Numbered from the stretch's first letter, positions 8,760 to 19,106 are shown. The stretch: 64,000 nucleotides of DNA from Janibacter indicus (GCF_900176385.1 NZ_FWXN01000006.1:124001-188000); one strand, 5' to 3'. Translations and numbers: made by a program. Notes: generated by a model not told the origin, from the letters alone.

Positions 8760-9281
8760 TCAGTCCTGGACGATCTCGACGGACTCGATGGTCACCGGCT
8801 CGACCGGCTTGTCCATCGCACCCGTCTGGACGCCGGCGATCTTGTCGACGACCTCGCGGCTCGGGCCGTCGGCCACCTCGCCGAAGATCGTGTGCTTGCC
8901 GTTGAGCCAGGGGGTCTCGCCGACGGTGACGAAGAACTGCGAGCCGTTGGTCCCGCGGCCCATCTGCTTGCCGGCGTTGGCCATGGCGAGCAGGTAGGGC
9001 TTGGAGAAGGTCAGGTCGGGGTGGATCTCGTCGTCGAACACGTAGCCGGGGCCGCCGACGCCCTGACCCAGCGGGCAGCCGCCCTGGATCATGAAGCCGG
9101 AGATGACCCGGTGGAAGCCGAGACCGTCGTAGAACTTCGTCGGGTTGGTGCGACCCGCGTCGTCCTGGTACTCCTTCTCGCCCGTGGCGAGGCCGACGAA
9201 GTTGTCGACGGTCTTGGGAGCGTGGTTGGGGAACAGCTCGATGGAGATGTCGCCGTGGTTGGTGTGCAGGATCGCCTTCAT
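8760..9281 (-). CDS. ppiA: Cyclophilin-type peptidyl-prolyl cis-trans isomerase
   Basis: Catalyses proline isomerisation in folding proteins, probably in the cytoplasm since no signal peptide is seen. The 173-residue protein covers the whole cyclophilin domain, with catalytic-region motifs FHRVISGFMIQGG, MANAGKQMGRGTNGSQFF and WLNGKHTIFGEV. An ATG nine bases upstream (9290) is also in frame. The inner ATG is preferred because the upstream one overlaps a -10-like TAGCAT (plus-strand ATGCTA 9289-9294) placed 7 bp before 9281, which suggests a leaderless transcript starting at this ATG. The gene is conserved near gyrA in actinobacteria. Confidence 0.92.
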   Translation of the reverse strand: MKAILHTNHGDISIELFPNHAPKTVDNFVGLATGEKEYQDDAGRTNPTKFYDGLGFHRVISGFMIQGGCPLGQGVGGPGYVFDDEIHPDLTFSKPYLLAMANAGKQMGRGTNGSQFFVTVGETPWLNGKHTIFGEVADGPSREVVDKIAGVQTGAMDKPVEPVTIESVEIVQD

Positions 9282-9403
9282 GCCGCCCATGCTATCGACC
9301 GGGGCCGAAGGGGGGACGTGGCGGGCCTCATCGCCGCTCGCGGTTTCATCGCCCGGCGATCCGGTGCAGGATGGGTGTGTACCCCAATGGCGCAGGAGGA
9401 AGT

Positions 9404-10411
9404 GTGTTCCAGAAGAACAGCAAGGTCGAGGACGGCCGCGTCCGGGCCCACGAGACCGCCGAGGCGGCCTCGCTCAAGGTGCACGAGATCATCGACAAGG
9501 TCGCCGAGCACACCGAGCACGGCAACGAGCGGGCGCAGGAGCTCAAGGTCGCCGCGAGCCAGCAGGCGAGCGCCACTCGCGAGAGCGCCGCCGCCAAGGC
9601 CGACGAGCTGCGCGACGCCGCCGAGGAGGCCAGGAAGCAGGCCGCCAAGGACGCGAAGAAGGGCAAGAAGACCGCCCGCAAGCAGGTCCGCAAGACGAGC
9701 AAGCAGGCGCGCAAGCAGGGCAAGCAGGCCGGCAAGGACGTGCAGGACGTGCGCGACACCTTCGTCGACGAGGTGCTGCCCAAGGTCGTCACCACGGCGA
9801 GCGGCCTGGCCGCCGCCGGTGCCGCCGCGAGCCGCAAGGCCGCCGACGAGGCCGCTACCCGCGCCCCCGAGGTCGTCGCCGCTCTGCGTGACGACCGCGA
9901 CCCGCAGCTGGCCCTGGCCGCCGCCAAGGGCGAGCAGCCGAAGAAGAAGCGCCGCGGGCTCAAGCTCCTCCTCCTTGCTCTCGTCGCCGGTGGCATCGCT
10001 GCCGTCGTCGCGAAGCAGAAGCAGGGCCCGAAGAAGGACCCGTGGGCCGTCCCCGCCGGCGACCCCTACAAGGCGCCCGCCTCGGGCCGCGCCTCTACGG
10101 TCTCCACCCCGGCCGCTGCCGGTGCCGCTGGTGCTGCCGCCACGACGTCCGAGGCCCCGGCCGCCGACCCGCTGGCCGCGCCGGCCGCGATCGACGAGGA
10201 CCCGCTGGCCGCGCCGGCGGCCCCCGTCGAGGACACCGCCGAGGCCCGCGCCCAGGACGAGTCCGTCGAGGGCACCGACGCGTGGAGCTCCGCCCGCGAC
10301 TGGGCCGACAGCTCGGCCGTCCCGTCGACGACCGAGACCTCCGAGGGCAGCGACGTCACGCCGCACAACCTCGGTGGCGACCTGCCGGTCGAGGACGACG
10401 GCAAGGCCTGA
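9404..10411 (+). CDS. Ala/Lys-rich single-pass membrane protein of unknown function
   Basis: Not recognised with certainty. The 335-residue product has a charged, helix-forming N-terminal half rich in Ala, Lys, Arg and Glu (probable coiled coil, about 15-180). A basic stop-transfer patch KKKRRG precedes one hydrophobic helix (about 196-212), and an acidic, Ala/Pro-rich C-terminal tail follows. The GTG at 9404 has AGGAGGA at 9394-9400; an ATG at 9371 lacks such a site. By position beside ppiA it could correspond to the DUF5324-like coiled-coil proteins of actinomycetes, but this is only inferred. The low-complexity sequence argues for an architectural or membrane-tethering role. Confidence 0.7.
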   Translation: MFQKNSKVEDGRVRAHETAEAASLKVHEIIDKVAEHTEHGNERAQELKVAASQQASATRESAAAKADELRDAAEEARKQAAKDAKKGKKTARKQVRKTSKQARKQGKQAGKDVQDVRDTFVDEVLPKVVTTASGLAAAGAAASRKAADEAATRAPEVVAALRDDRDPQLALAAAKGEQPKKKRRGLKLLLLALVAGGIAAVVAKQKQGPKKDPWAVPAGDPYKAPASGRASTVSTPAAAGAAGAAATTSEAPAADPLAAPAAIDEDPLAAPAAPVEDTAEARAQDESVEGTDAWSSARDWADSSAVPSTTETSEGSDVTPHNLGGDLPVEDDGKA

Positions 10412-10422
10412 TCGAGGCCGGT

Positions 10423-10455
10423 CCCTGAGGAGGGCGCCCCGCGCCCGTCTCAGGG
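10423..10455 (+). terminator. Hairpin after the Ala/Lys-rich membrane protein gene (REP-like)
   Basis: CCCTGAG...CTCAGGG arms with further GGGCG/CGCCC pairing, 12 bp after the stop codon. The outer sequence (GGTCCCTGAGGAG ... GTCTCAGGGCC) resembles the longer repeat at 12911-12958, so it may be a REP element serving as a terminator. No T tract. Confidence 0.5.
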
Positions 10456-10496
10456 CCATACGAGGGGGGCCGGTTCCGCTGCTGGGCGGATTCATG

Positions 10497-11965
10497 GGGT
10501 GTTCGCAACACCGTGTGGATTTCGGCCTGGGTGGTTAGGCCTCTTGGAGTAGATCACGAAGACGCTCGGCTGGGGTTGCCCAGTCGAGCGTCTTTCGTGG
10601 TCTGGCGTTGAGTTCTTGGGCGACGTACTCCAGCTCTTCGGGGCCGTGGACGCTCAGGTCGGTGCCTTTGGGGAAGTACTGGCGCAGCAGCCCGTTGGTG
10701 TTCTCGTTCGAGCCGCGCTGCCAGGGCGATGCCGGGTCGCAGAAGTAGACGGGCATGTCGGTCGCGGTGGTGAACGAGGCGTGCGCGGCCATCTCGGCGC
10801 CTTGGTCCCAGGTCAGCGACCCGCGCAGGTGATCGGGCAGGCGTCGCATCGCGGCGACCAGTTGGTTACGCACCGTGATCGCGTCGTGGGTGCCCGGCAG
10901 GTGCAGCAGCATCACGTACCGGGTCGAGCGCTCGACCAACGTTCCGATCGCTGAGCCGTTGTTCTTGCCGGTGATCAGGTCGCCTTCCCAGTGCCCGGGA
11001 ACGGCGCGGTCCTCAACCGCGGCAGGCCGGTCGCTGATCATGATCATCTCGTCGACGAACCGCGGCCGCCGCACCCCGTGGGCTTGGGGTTTGCGGATCG
11101 TACGACCGGTGCGCAACGCGGTCTGGACCTCACGTTTGAGGCCGCCACGAGCCTGGAAGTACAGGGCCTGGTAGATCGTCTCGTGGCTCACACGCATGCT
11201 CTCGTCGTCGGGGTGATCGACCTTGAGCCTGTTACTGATCTGCTCCGGTGACAACTTCCGTGACAACCCGTCCACGACGTACTCGCGTAGCGCTCCCGGC
11301 CGCGCCAGCTTTGATGCCTTCGGCCGGGCCCGGGTATCCGCGGCGTCACGATGCGCCCGGTGGGGCGCGTACCGGCCCTGCTCATCGCGGTGGGCGGCGA
11401 CCTCACGTGTGACCGTCGAGGTCGGCCGGCCCAGCCGGGCAGCGATCGAACGCATCGACTCCCGGTTGATCAGCCCGTCGGCGATCACCAGACGATCCTG
11501 CAATGACAGCAACCTGCCCGTACCCACGACCTCGATCATGGGCCTGTTCCTAGCCGCTCGCTTGGCCGGCGGGCCCGTGACGCGCCCATCGGGATAGATC
11601 GTGCGGCCATGACTCTTACGCACGCCCCGCATCCAATACCGGCCCGTGTCGAGCGTGACCCCAACCCGACGAGCGGCCACGGCGTTGTGGACCCCGGACG
11701 CGATCAGCTCGTCAAACTCGGCCCGCTGACGCGGCTTGCCCAACGGCATCGGCTCGGCCTGCACCAACCCCGCCCGAACCAGATGCCGACGAGCTGTGGA
11801 GTGAGCACATCCAGCCGCCCTGGCTGCGGCACCAATCGATCTTTCCCGTTCGAAGGCAGCCACCATCACAGCAACTACCTCCGCAGAGACCTCAACACGA
11901 CGCCGCTTTTGGCTCGAAATGACCATGGTCCTCGCAACTCCTCAGATCGAGGTGTTGCGAGGACC
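10497..11965 (-). mobile_element. IS30-family insertion sequence, about 1.47 kb, apparently intact
   Basis: Terminal inverted repeats GGTGTTCGCAACACC (left, 10498-10512) and GGTCCTCGCAACACC (right end read inward, 11965-11951) match at 13 of 15 positions. The flanks carry a candidate 3-bp target duplication ATG (10494-10496 and 11966-11968), the size usual for the family. One full-length transposase fills the element. Codons end in A/T more often than in the neighbours, which fits recent arrival. Ends may be off by one base. Confidence 0.88.
10535..11926 (-). CDS. IS30-family transposase (DDE type)
   Basis: Transposase of 463 residues with no frameshift. Two helix-turn-helix regions are visible: an N-terminal one (about 17-52) and an IS30-type one (about 142-178, LQDRLVIADGLINRESMRSIA). 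The DDE catalytic core follows, with D316 in GHWEGDLI, D374 in LTWDQGAEM and E408 in RGSNENTNGLLRQYFPKGTD. The ATG (11924-11926) is buried in an inverted repeat formed with the right end of the element, which could limit translation from read-through mRNA. All catalytic residues are intact, so the element may still be mobile. Confidence 0.95.
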   Translation of the reverse strand: MVISSQKRRRVEVSAEVVAVMVAAFERERSIGAAARAAGCAHSTARRHLVRAGLVQAEPMPLGKPRQRAEFDELIASGVHNAVAARRVGVTLDTGRYWMRGVRKSHGRTIYPDGRVTGPPAKRAARNRPMIEVVGTGRLLSLQDRLVIADGLINRESMRSIAARLGRPTSTVTREVAAHRDEQGRYAPHRAHRDAADTRARPKASKLARPGALREYVVDGLSRKLSPEQISNRLKVDHPDDESMRVSHETIYQALYFQARGGLKREVQTALRTGRTIRKPQAHGVRRPRFVDEMIMISDRPAAVEDRAVPGHWEGDLITGKNNGSAIGTLVERSTRYVMLLHLPGTHDAITVRNQLVAAMRRLPDHLRGSLTWDQGAEMAAHASFTTATDMPVYFCDPASPWQRGSNENTNGLLRQYFPKGTDLSVHGPEELEYVAQELNARPRKTLDWATPAERLRDLLQEA

Positions 11966-11968
11966 ATG
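11924..11968 (-). promoter_or_regulatory. 15-bp inverted repeat over the transposase start codon
   Basis: CATGGTCCTCGCAAC (11924-11938) is the exact reverse complement of GTTGCGAGGACCATG (11954-11968). The inner arm contains the transposase ATG and the outer arm is the terminal repeat plus target duplication. mRNA entering from outside would fold the start codon into a stem, while a promoter inside the element would not include the outer arm. This resembles the protection against impinging transcription known in several IS families. Confidence 0.6.
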
Positions 11969-12009
11969 TGAACCGAAGCTGCGGAACCGGCCCCCTTCGT
12001 CATGCCCAC

Positions 12010-12840
12010 TCAGCCCAGGAAGTCCCCGACGAGCCGCGCGAAGCCCTCCGCGTGCTCGATCTGCACCCAGTGACCGCACCGGCCGAAGACGTGCAGCTGC
12101 GAGTCGTCGATGAGCTCGTGCAGTCGCATCGAGGTGCTCAGTGGGATCACCTCGTCGTCGCGGCCGTGGAGGATCAGCGCGGGCTGCGTGAGAGCGCGGA
12201 TGTCGGCGTCGGGCACGGCCAACGCCTCGACCCAACGCTGCCGCGGGGCGGGGAACATCGCGCTGAAGGCCTCGTGGACCCCCGGCCGAGTCGCCGCGTC
12301 GAGCCGCAGCTGGGCCAGGTCCTCGGTGAGCAGCGACTTGTCATACGCGAAGACGTCCATGAGCTCGATCATGTTGGGCAGCGACGGCTCGAAGCCCCAC
12401 ACCTTGTCCAGGCCCTCGGTGATCTCGAAGGGCACACCCGCCGCGCCCATGAGGACGAGCCGGCTCACGCGGTCGGGGTGGTGCGTCGCGATGTTGAGCG
12501 CGAGCGCCCCGCCGAAGCTGTTGCCGACGACCGCGACCCGCTCCAGGCCGAGCGCGTCGAGCAGCCCGACGAGGTGCTGGGTCCACGTCGCCATGTCGTA
12601 GGTGACGCCCTCCGGCCGCTCGGTGTACCCGAAGCCGAGCACATCGGGCGCGATGACCCGGTGCTCCTGCGACAGCGCCGGCAGCACGCCGCGCCAGTTG
12701 GCCCAGGCACTCACGCCGGGACCGGAGCCGTGGATGAGCAGGACGGGGTCGCCCTCGCCGACGTCGTGGTAGTTGGTGGCGATGCCGCCGACGTCGATCG
12801 TCGAGGCGACCTCGGGGTTGGTGGTCTGCACAGCGTTCAT
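12010..12840 (-). CDS. dmpD: 2-hydroxymuconate-semialdehyde hydrolase (meta-cleavage product hydrolase)
   Basis: Alpha/beta hydrolase that cleaves the C-C bond of the ring-opened semialdehyde, giving 2-hydroxypenta-2,4-dienoate plus formate (or another acid for substituted catechols). The 276-residue protein matches DmpD/XylF/TodF over its length: oxyanion HGSGPGVSAW (37-46), nucleophile S108 in GNSFGG, acid D229 in HGRDDEVIP and base H257 in CGHWVQIEHA. The phrase SAMFPAPRQRWV is family-typical. It is the only meta-pathway gene outside the cluster at 21.9-37.1 kb, about 9 kb away across gyrA/gyrB. A TAGGTT box 6 bp before the ATG (leaderless) and an operator 40 bp upstream link it to that cluster. 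Confidence 0.93.
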   Translation of the reverse strand: MNAVQTTNPEVASTIDVGGIATNYHDVGEGDPVLLIHGSGPGVSAWANWRGVLPALSQEHRVIAPDVLGFGYTERPEGVTYDMATWTQHLVGLLDALGLERVAVVGNSFGGALALNIATHHPDRVSRLVLMGAAGVPFEITEGLDKVWGFEPSLPNMIELMDVFAYDKSLLTEDLAQLRLDAATRPGVHEAFSAMFPAPRQRWVEALAVPDADIRALTQPALILHGRDDEVIPLSTSMRLHELIDDSQLHVFGRCGHWVQIEHAEGFARLVGDFLG

Positions 12841-12879
12841 GTCGGCAACCTATGGCCCCGGAGGCCGCGCGAAGGGGGG

Positions 12880-12898
12880 CGCTCCGCTGTGCGGAACA
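12880..12898 (-). promoter_or_regulatory. Operator upstream of dmpD, degenerate copy of CGTTCC-N7-GGAACG
   Basis: Reads CGCTCC-N7-GGAACA on the + strand, two mismatches from the perfect copies at 27282, 34307 and 37167. It is 27 bp upstream of the candidate -10 (TAGGTT on the - strand, plus-strand 12847-12852), the same spacing as the other copies. Confidence 0.6.
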
Positions 12899-12910
12899 CC
12901 CCCCTGCCCC

Positions 12911-12958
12911 GGTCCCTGAGGAGCGAGTCCGCGCAGCGGGCGAGCGTCTCGAAGGGCC
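12911..12958. repeat. REP-like element, CCCTGAG...CTCGAAGGG type
   Basis: A 48-bp GC-rich partly palindromic unit beginning GGTCCCTGAGGAGCGAG and ending GCGTCTCGAAGGGCC, in the gap between dmpD and the decayed MmcQ gene. It resembles interspersed repeats common in Micrococcales genomes, and the shorter hairpin at 10423-10455. Confidence 0.5.
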
Positions 12959-12981
12959 GGAAGCCCCGCGCGAGCGCCGGG

Positions 12982-13058
12982 CCACCCACGCTGGTTGAGG
13001 TGCGGGCGCCAGGCCACCCACGCTGGTTGAGGTGCGAGCGCCAGCGAGCCTCGAAACC
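12982..13058. repeat. Tandem REP-like repeat, 32-bp period
   Basis: CCACCCACGCTGGTTGAGGTGC... occurs at 12982 and again at 13014. The second copy continues into GAGCGCCAGCGAGCCTCGAAACC, whose ends are inverted (GGTTGAGG / CCTCGAAACC). A related copy is at 32251-32292 inside the phenol hydroxylase operon. Confidence 0.6.
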
Positions 13059-13073
13059 TGCCACGCTGGCCCC

Positions 13074-13291
13074 ATGAGCGCCGACGCCGTCCGTGAGCAC
13101 GCCCTGTCGCTACCGGGCGCTTGGCCCGACGAGCCGTGGGAGGGCGACCTCGTCGCCAAGGTGGGCCCCGGCGAGCGGGGCAAGATCTTCGCCTTCCTCG
13201 GCGGCACGAGCGTGAGCTGCTCGAGGCCGTCGACGACTCCTACGAGGCGATCGTGGCCAAGCTGCCGAAGAAGCACCGACCCCAGACATGA
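13074..13291 (+). pseudogene. MmcQ/YjbR family DNA-binding protein, internally deleted and frameshifted
   Basis: The N-terminal part (MSADAVREHALSLPGAWPDE, WEGDLVAKVG, GKIFAFLGG) and the C-terminal part (ELLEAVDDSYEAIVAKLPKK, then HRPQT and stop) are both clear MmcQ/YjbR (DUF419) sequence. They lie in different frames, and about 45 central residues (the nucleotide- or ligand-contacting half) are missing near 13212-13222. The normal protein is about 115-120 residues. Start ATG 13074 and the tga at 13289-13291 are preserved. The gene is inactive unless the short fused frame is used, which is unlikely. The function of intact family members is poorly known. Confidence 0.8.
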
Positions 13292-13333
13292 CGAAGGGGG
13301 GCGGTCCGCTCGTGCGGGCCGCCCCTCCTTCGT
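13291..13333 (+). terminator. Hairpin downstream of the MmcQ remnant
   Basis: ACGAAGG-GGGGCGG pairs with CCGCCCC-T-CCTTCGT (one bulged T) around a 14-base loop and ends near TTCGT. One of several hairpins in the window built from the recurrent CGAAGGGG motif. Confidence 0.5.
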
Positions 13334-13385
13334 GGTTCGCGCCCGGGGGCGCTCACGCCTCAGGACGGCGCTTCGTTCATCTCGG

Positions 13386-13458
13386 TGGAGGCGATCGGAC
13401 TCGAACCGACAACCCTCTGCTTGCAAAGCAGATGCGCTACCAATTGCGCCACGCCCCC
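13386..13458 (-). tRNA. tRNA-Ala (anticodon TGC)
   Basis: 73-base cloverleaf on the - strand. Acceptor GGGGGCG pairs with CGCCTCC and includes the G3-U70 pair that defines alanine tRNA. Anticodon loop TTTGCAA gives TGC. The T arm GTCGGTTCGAGTCCGAT is standard. The CCA end is not encoded. Confidence 0.95.
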
Positions 13459-13471
13459 GAGGGCTGGTGGA

Positions 13472-13645
13472 TCAGGTGGGACGGTCGGTGGCCTCGGCCC
13501 AGGCTCCGCCACCGGCGGGCTTGGGAGATCTGGACATCCGACTGGTGGCGGCGTGGAGGTCCTTCTCCGACCGCTGCTGCTCGACCTTGCGCCGGGCGTA
13601 TACCGCGCCGACCGCGGCCGCGACGAGTACGAGAACCTTCTTCAC
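13472..13645 (-). CDS. DLW-39-type small protein
   Basis: A 57-residue product beginning MKKVLVLVAAAVGAVYARRK: one short membrane helix (3-16), then a charged segment and a Gly-rich tail ending AWAEATDRPT. Size, N-terminal anchor, the E-x-DL pattern and the location between tRNA-Ala and tRNA-Ile downstream of gyrA match the actinobacterial DLW-39 family, although the signature DLW reads DLH here. Start GTG 13643-13645 is preceded by GAGGAG with 6-bp spacing. Function unknown. Confidence 0.8.
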   Translation of the reverse strand: MKKVLVLVAAAVGAVYARRKVEQQRSEKDLHAATSRMSRSPKPAGGGAWAEATDRPT

Positions 13646-13671
13646 AGGACTCTCCTCACCGTGTGTGTTGG

Positions 13672-13745
13672 TGGGCCCAGGAGGACTTGAACCTCCGACC
13701 TCTTCGTTATCAGCGAAGCGCTCTAACCGCCTGAGCTATGGGCCC
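13672..13745 (-). tRNA. tRNA-Ile (anticodon GAT)
   Basis: 74-base cloverleaf on the - strand. Acceptor GGGCCCA pairs with TGGGCCC, anticodon loop CTGATAA gives GAT, T arm GGAGGTTCAAGTCCTCC. Followed by discriminator A; CCA not encoded. The tRNA-Ile/tRNA-Ala pair next to gyrA is a conserved actinobacterial arrangement. Confidence 0.96.
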
Positions 13746-13793
13746 GAGTGCACCGGGATCTCTCCGTGGCGCGACGCCCGAGGTTACCCCACA

Positions 13794-13822
13794 CCGGCCG
13801 CCGAAACCAAAACGGTGGCCGG
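13794..13822 (-). terminator. Hairpin downstream of the DUF3566 gene
   Basis: CCGGCCGCC and GGTGGCCGG (8 of 9 pairs) flank an 11-base loop, 9 bp after the DUF3566 stop. It separates the gyrBA-DUF3566 transcript from the tRNAs. Confidence 0.5.
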
Positions 13823-13830
13823 GATGCGGA

Positions 13831-14304
13831 TCAGTCGTCGGTGAGCGTCATGTGCACGCCGCCGACGAGGCTGGCGACGATGTTGTAGAGGAAGGCGCCG
13901 AGGGTCGCGATCGCCGTGAGCAGGAAGACGTCGACGACCGCGATGACGATCGACAGGGACAGCACCCGGCCGAAGCCGAGGAAGTCCATGACGTCGAAGG
14001 TCTCGCCCGACCCGTCGCCGATGATCTGGCCGGCGAGCTCGTTGATCGAGTCGAAGACGCCCATCGCGGACAGCAGAGCCCACATGACGCCGGTCATGAC
14101 GACCATGGCGATGCCCATGGCCACCGAGACGAGGAAGCCGACCTTCATCACCGAGAAGGGGTCCACCCTCGAGACCATGAGCTTGACCCGGCGCCCGGCA
14201 CGGGGGGCCGGTCGGGCCGCAGCCGGAGCGGCCGGGCTCCGTCCTGTCGCCTGGGACGAGCCCCCGGCCGTGCGGACGGCCGTGGTGTCTCCTGTCGTGC
14301 TCAC
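13831..14304 (-). CDS. DUF3566 family membrane protein
   Basis: Protein of 157 residues with an Ala/Pro-rich cytosolic N-terminus (1-38) and the DUF3566 domain. It has two membrane helices (about 53-80 and 115-142) separated by an extracytoplasmic loop ([19 protein letters not shown]). The N-terminal edge of the domain is [20 protein letters not shown], typical of the family. It overlaps the gyrA stop by 4 bp and so is translationally coupled to gyrase. The gyrB-gyrA-DUF3566-tRNA-Ile order is conserved in actinobacteria. Function unknown. Confidence 0.9.
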   Translation of the reverse strand: MSTTGDTTAVRTAGGSSQATGRSPAAPAAARPAPRAGRRVKLMVSRVDPFSVMKVGFLVSVAMGIAMVVMTGVMWALLSAMGVFDSINELAGQIIGDGSGETFDVMDFLGFGRVLSLSIVIAVVDVFLLTAIATLGAFLYNIVASLVGGVHMTLTDD

Positions 14305-16871
14305 TCCTGATCACCTCCGGGGGCATCCCCCTGCTGGGCGGTCTCCGCCGTGTCCTCGACGGGTGCGTCAGGGTCTGACGCTACATCGTCACCCTCGGAG
14401 TCCGTTTCTTCGCCACGGTCGACGTTGCGCGCGACCGCGACGATCGCGTCACCCTTGCGCGGCGAGGCGAAGTTCACGCCCTGGGTGTTGCGGCTCGTGC
14501 GGTTGACCTCGGACACCGCCGACCGGACGATGTTGCCCTTTTCCATGACGACCATGACCTCGTCGCTCTCGTCGACGACGAGGGCACCGACGAGCTGACC
14601 GCCCTTCTCGGAGTTCGCGGCGAGCACCCCGAGACCCGCGCGGCCCTTGGCGGTCCACTGCGAGGCGGCGGTGCGCTTGGCGACGCCCTTCTCGAAGACG
14701 ACGAAGACGTCGGGGTCAGTGCCGGCCGGGATGACGTTGAGCGCGAGGAGCGAGTCGTCACCGCGGAACTTCATGCCGGTGACGCCGCTCGTCGAGCGCC
14801 CCATCGGGCGCAGCACGTCGTCGGTGGCGTGGAAGCGCACCGACATCGCATTGCGCGAGACGAGCAGCAGGTCGTCCTCGGCCGACACGAGGCCGACCCC
14901 GATGAGCTCGTCGTCCTCCCGCAGCTTGATCGCGATGAGGCCGCCGCTGCGGGGTGAGTCGTACTCGGTCAGGCGGGTCTTCTTGACCAGGCCGCGCTTC
15001 GTCGCGAGGACGAGGTAGGGCGCCGCCTCGTAGTCCTTGATCGCGTAGACCGCGGCGATCTGCTCGTCCGGCTGGAAGGCGAGCAGATTGGCCACGTGCT
15101 GGCCCTTGCCGTCGCGGGCGGCCTCGGGCAGCTCGTAGGCCTTGACCCGGTAGACCCGGCCGAGGTTGGTGAAGAAGAGCAGCCAGTGGTGCGAGGTCGT
15201 GGTGAAGAAGTTGCGCACGACGTCCTCGCCGCGCAGGGAGGCACCGCGCACGCCCTTGCCGCCGCGCTTCTGCGCGCGGTACTCGTCGACCCGGGTGCGC
15301 TTGGCGTAGCCACCCCGGGTGATCGTCACGACGACGTCCTCCTCGGGGATGAGGTCCTCCATCGCGACGTCACCGTCGTAGGGCAGGATCCGGGTGCGCC
15401 GGTCGTCGCCGTAGCGGTCGACGATCTCGGCGAGCTCCTCGGAGACGATCTGCCGCTGCCGCTCGGGGCGGGCGAGGATGTCCTTGTAGTCGACGATGCG
15501 GGCTTCGATCTCGTCGTGCTCGTCGATGATCTTCTGCCGCTCCAGGGCCGCGAGACGGCGCAGCTGGAGGTTGAGGATCGCCATCGCCTGCAGCTCATCG
15601 ATGTCGAGCAGCTTGATCAGGCCCTCGCGGGCCTCCTCGACCGTCGGCGAGCGACGGATGAGCGCGATGACCTCGTCGAGCATGTCGAGGGCCTTGAGGT
15701 AGCCGCGCAGGATGTGGATCGCGGCCTCGTCCTTGCGCAGGCGGTACTCGGTGCGCCGGACGATGACGTCGATCTGGTGCTCGACCCAGTAGCGGATGAA
15801 GGCCGAGATCGGCAGGGTGCGCGGCACCCCGTCGACGAGGGCCAGCATGTTGGCGCCGAAGGTCGTCTGCAGCTGGGTGTGCTTGTAGAGGTTGTTGAGG
15901 ACGACCTTGGCGACGGCGTCGCGCTTGAGGACGATGACGAGGCGCTGACCGGTGCGACCGGAGGACTCGTCGCGGATGTCGGCGATGCCGGAGAGGCGAC
16001 CCTCCTTGGTCATCTCGGCGATCTTCTGCGCCAGGGCGTCGGGGTTGACCTGGTAGGGCAGCTCGGTGACGACGAGGCAGGTGCGCCCCTGGATCTCCTC
16101 GACCTCGACGACGGCCCGCATGATGATCGACCCGCGGCCCGTGCGGTAGGCCTCGTCGATCCCGCGGGTGCCCATGATGAGCGCGCCGGTGGGGAAGTCG
16201 GGGCCCTTGATGAAGCCCATGACCGCCTCGAGAGCCTCCTCGCGGGGCACGTCGGGGTGCTCGAGCATCCACTGGGCGGCGTCGGCGACCTCGCGCAGGT
16301 TGTGCGGCGGGATCTGCGTGGCCATGCCGACGGCGATGCCGGCGGAGCCGTTGGCGAGGAGGTTGGGGAAGCGCGCCGGCAGCACGTCGGGCTGCAGCGT
16401 CTTGCCGTCGTAGTTGGGGACGAAGTCGACCGTCTCCTGGTCGATGTCGCGCACGAGCTCCATCGACAGCGGCGCCATCTTGCACTCGGTGTACCGCGGG
16501 GCGGCCGCGCCGTCGTTGCCGGCGGAGCCGAAATTGCCCTGCCCGTCGATGAGCGGGTAGCGCAACGACCAGGGCTGCACGAGGCGGACCATGGCGTCGT
16601 AGATCGCGGAGTCACCGTGCGGGTGGTACTGACCCATGACGTCGCCGACGACCCGCGAGCACTTGTTGTAGCCGCGGTCGGGGCGGTAGCCGCCGTCGTA
16701 CATCGCGTAGACGATGCGGCGGTGCACGGGCTTGAGCCCGTCGCGCACGTCGGGCAGCGCGCGGGAGACGATGACGCTCATCGCGTACTCGATGTAGCTG
16801 CGCTGCATCTCCGCGTTGAGGTCGACCGGCTCGGTCCGGTCGGTCTCGGGCGTGGTGGGGGTGTCGGTCAT
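14301..16871 (-). CDS. gyrA: DNA gyrase subunit A
   Basis: Breakage-reunion subunit of gyrase, which introduces negative supercoils. The 856-residue protein has the catalytic tyrosine Y127 in APRYTEC, the quinolone-determining region [17 protein letters not shown] with S88 and D92 in their susceptible-type states, and the GyrA box QKRGGKG in the C-terminal beta-pinwheel. The acidic tail is rich in Asp/Glu. It lies 72 bp downstream of gyrB on the same strand and overlaps the DUF3566 gene. Confidence 0.98.
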   Translation of the reverse strand: MTDTPTTPETDRTEPVDLNAEMQRSYIEYAMSVIVSRALPDVRDGLKPVHRRIVYAMYDGGYRPDRGYNKCSRVVGDVMGQYHPHGDSAIYDAMVRLVQPWSLRYPLIDGQGNFGSAGNDGAAAPRYTECKMAPLSMELVRDIDQETVDFVPNYDGKTLQPDVLPARFPNLLANGSAGIAVGMATQIPPHNLREVADAAQWMLEHPDVPREEALEAVMGFIKGPDFPTGALIMGTRGIDEAYRTGRGSIIMRAVVEVEEIQGRTCLVVTELPYQVNPDALAQKIAEMTKEGRLSGIADIRDESSGRTGQRLVIVLKRDAVAKVVLNNLYKHTQLQTTFGANMLALVDGVPRTLPISAFIRYWVEHQIDVIVRRTEYRLRKDEAAIHILRGYLKALDMLDEVIALIRRSPTVEEAREGLIKLLDIDELQAMAILNLQLRRLAALERQKIIDEHDEIEARIVDYKDILARPERQRQIVSEELAEIVDRYGDDRRTRILPYDGDVAMEDLIPEEDVVVTITRGGYAKRTRVDEYRAQKRGGKGVRGASLRGEDVVRNFFTTTSHHWLLFFTNLGRVYRVKAYELPEAARDGKGQHVANLLAFQPDEQIAAVYAIKDYEAAPYLVLATKRGLVKKTRLTEYDSPRSGGLIAIKLREDDELIGVGLVSAEDDLLLVSRNAMSVRFHATDDVLRPMGRSTSGVTGMKFRGDDSLLALNVIPAGTDPDVFVVFEKGVAKRTAASQWTAKGRAGLGVLAANSEKGGQLVGALVVDESDEVMVVMEKGNIVRSAVSEVNRTSRNTQGVNFASPRKGDAIVAVARNVDRGEETDSEGDDVASDPDAPVEDTAETAQQGDAPGGDQE

Positions 16872-16943
16872 GTGGTCAGGTCACCTCGGGGTCGTGCCGA
16901 AGGGGGGCGAAGGCGGGGTCTGCGCGAAGGCGCGCCGGACGGC

Positions 16944-19106
<2,163 letters not shown>

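Larger units (their letters stand above)
10465..11995. other. Terminator hairpin split by the IS30 element
   Basis: The 15-bp arm at 10465-10479 (GGGGGCCGGTTCCGC) is the exact reverse complement of 11981-11995, on the other side of the insertion. Pairing extends outward (10461-10464 with 11996-11999, one G-T). If the IS and one copy of its ATG duplication are removed, a strong 19-bp stem with a 29-base loop is restored between the + gene ending at 10411 and dmpD (-) ending at 12010. The ATG target lies at the dyad centre of that loop. Confidence 0.75.

Noticed and set aside
9282..9290. Upstream ATG (9290) as the ppiA start
   Set aside because: It overlaps the -10-like TAGCAT and would add only MGG; homologs begin at MKAIL.
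14301..16871. Quinolone-resistance mutation in gyrA
   Set aside because: The positions equivalent to E. coli S83 and D87 are Ser88 and Asp92, the susceptible-type residues.
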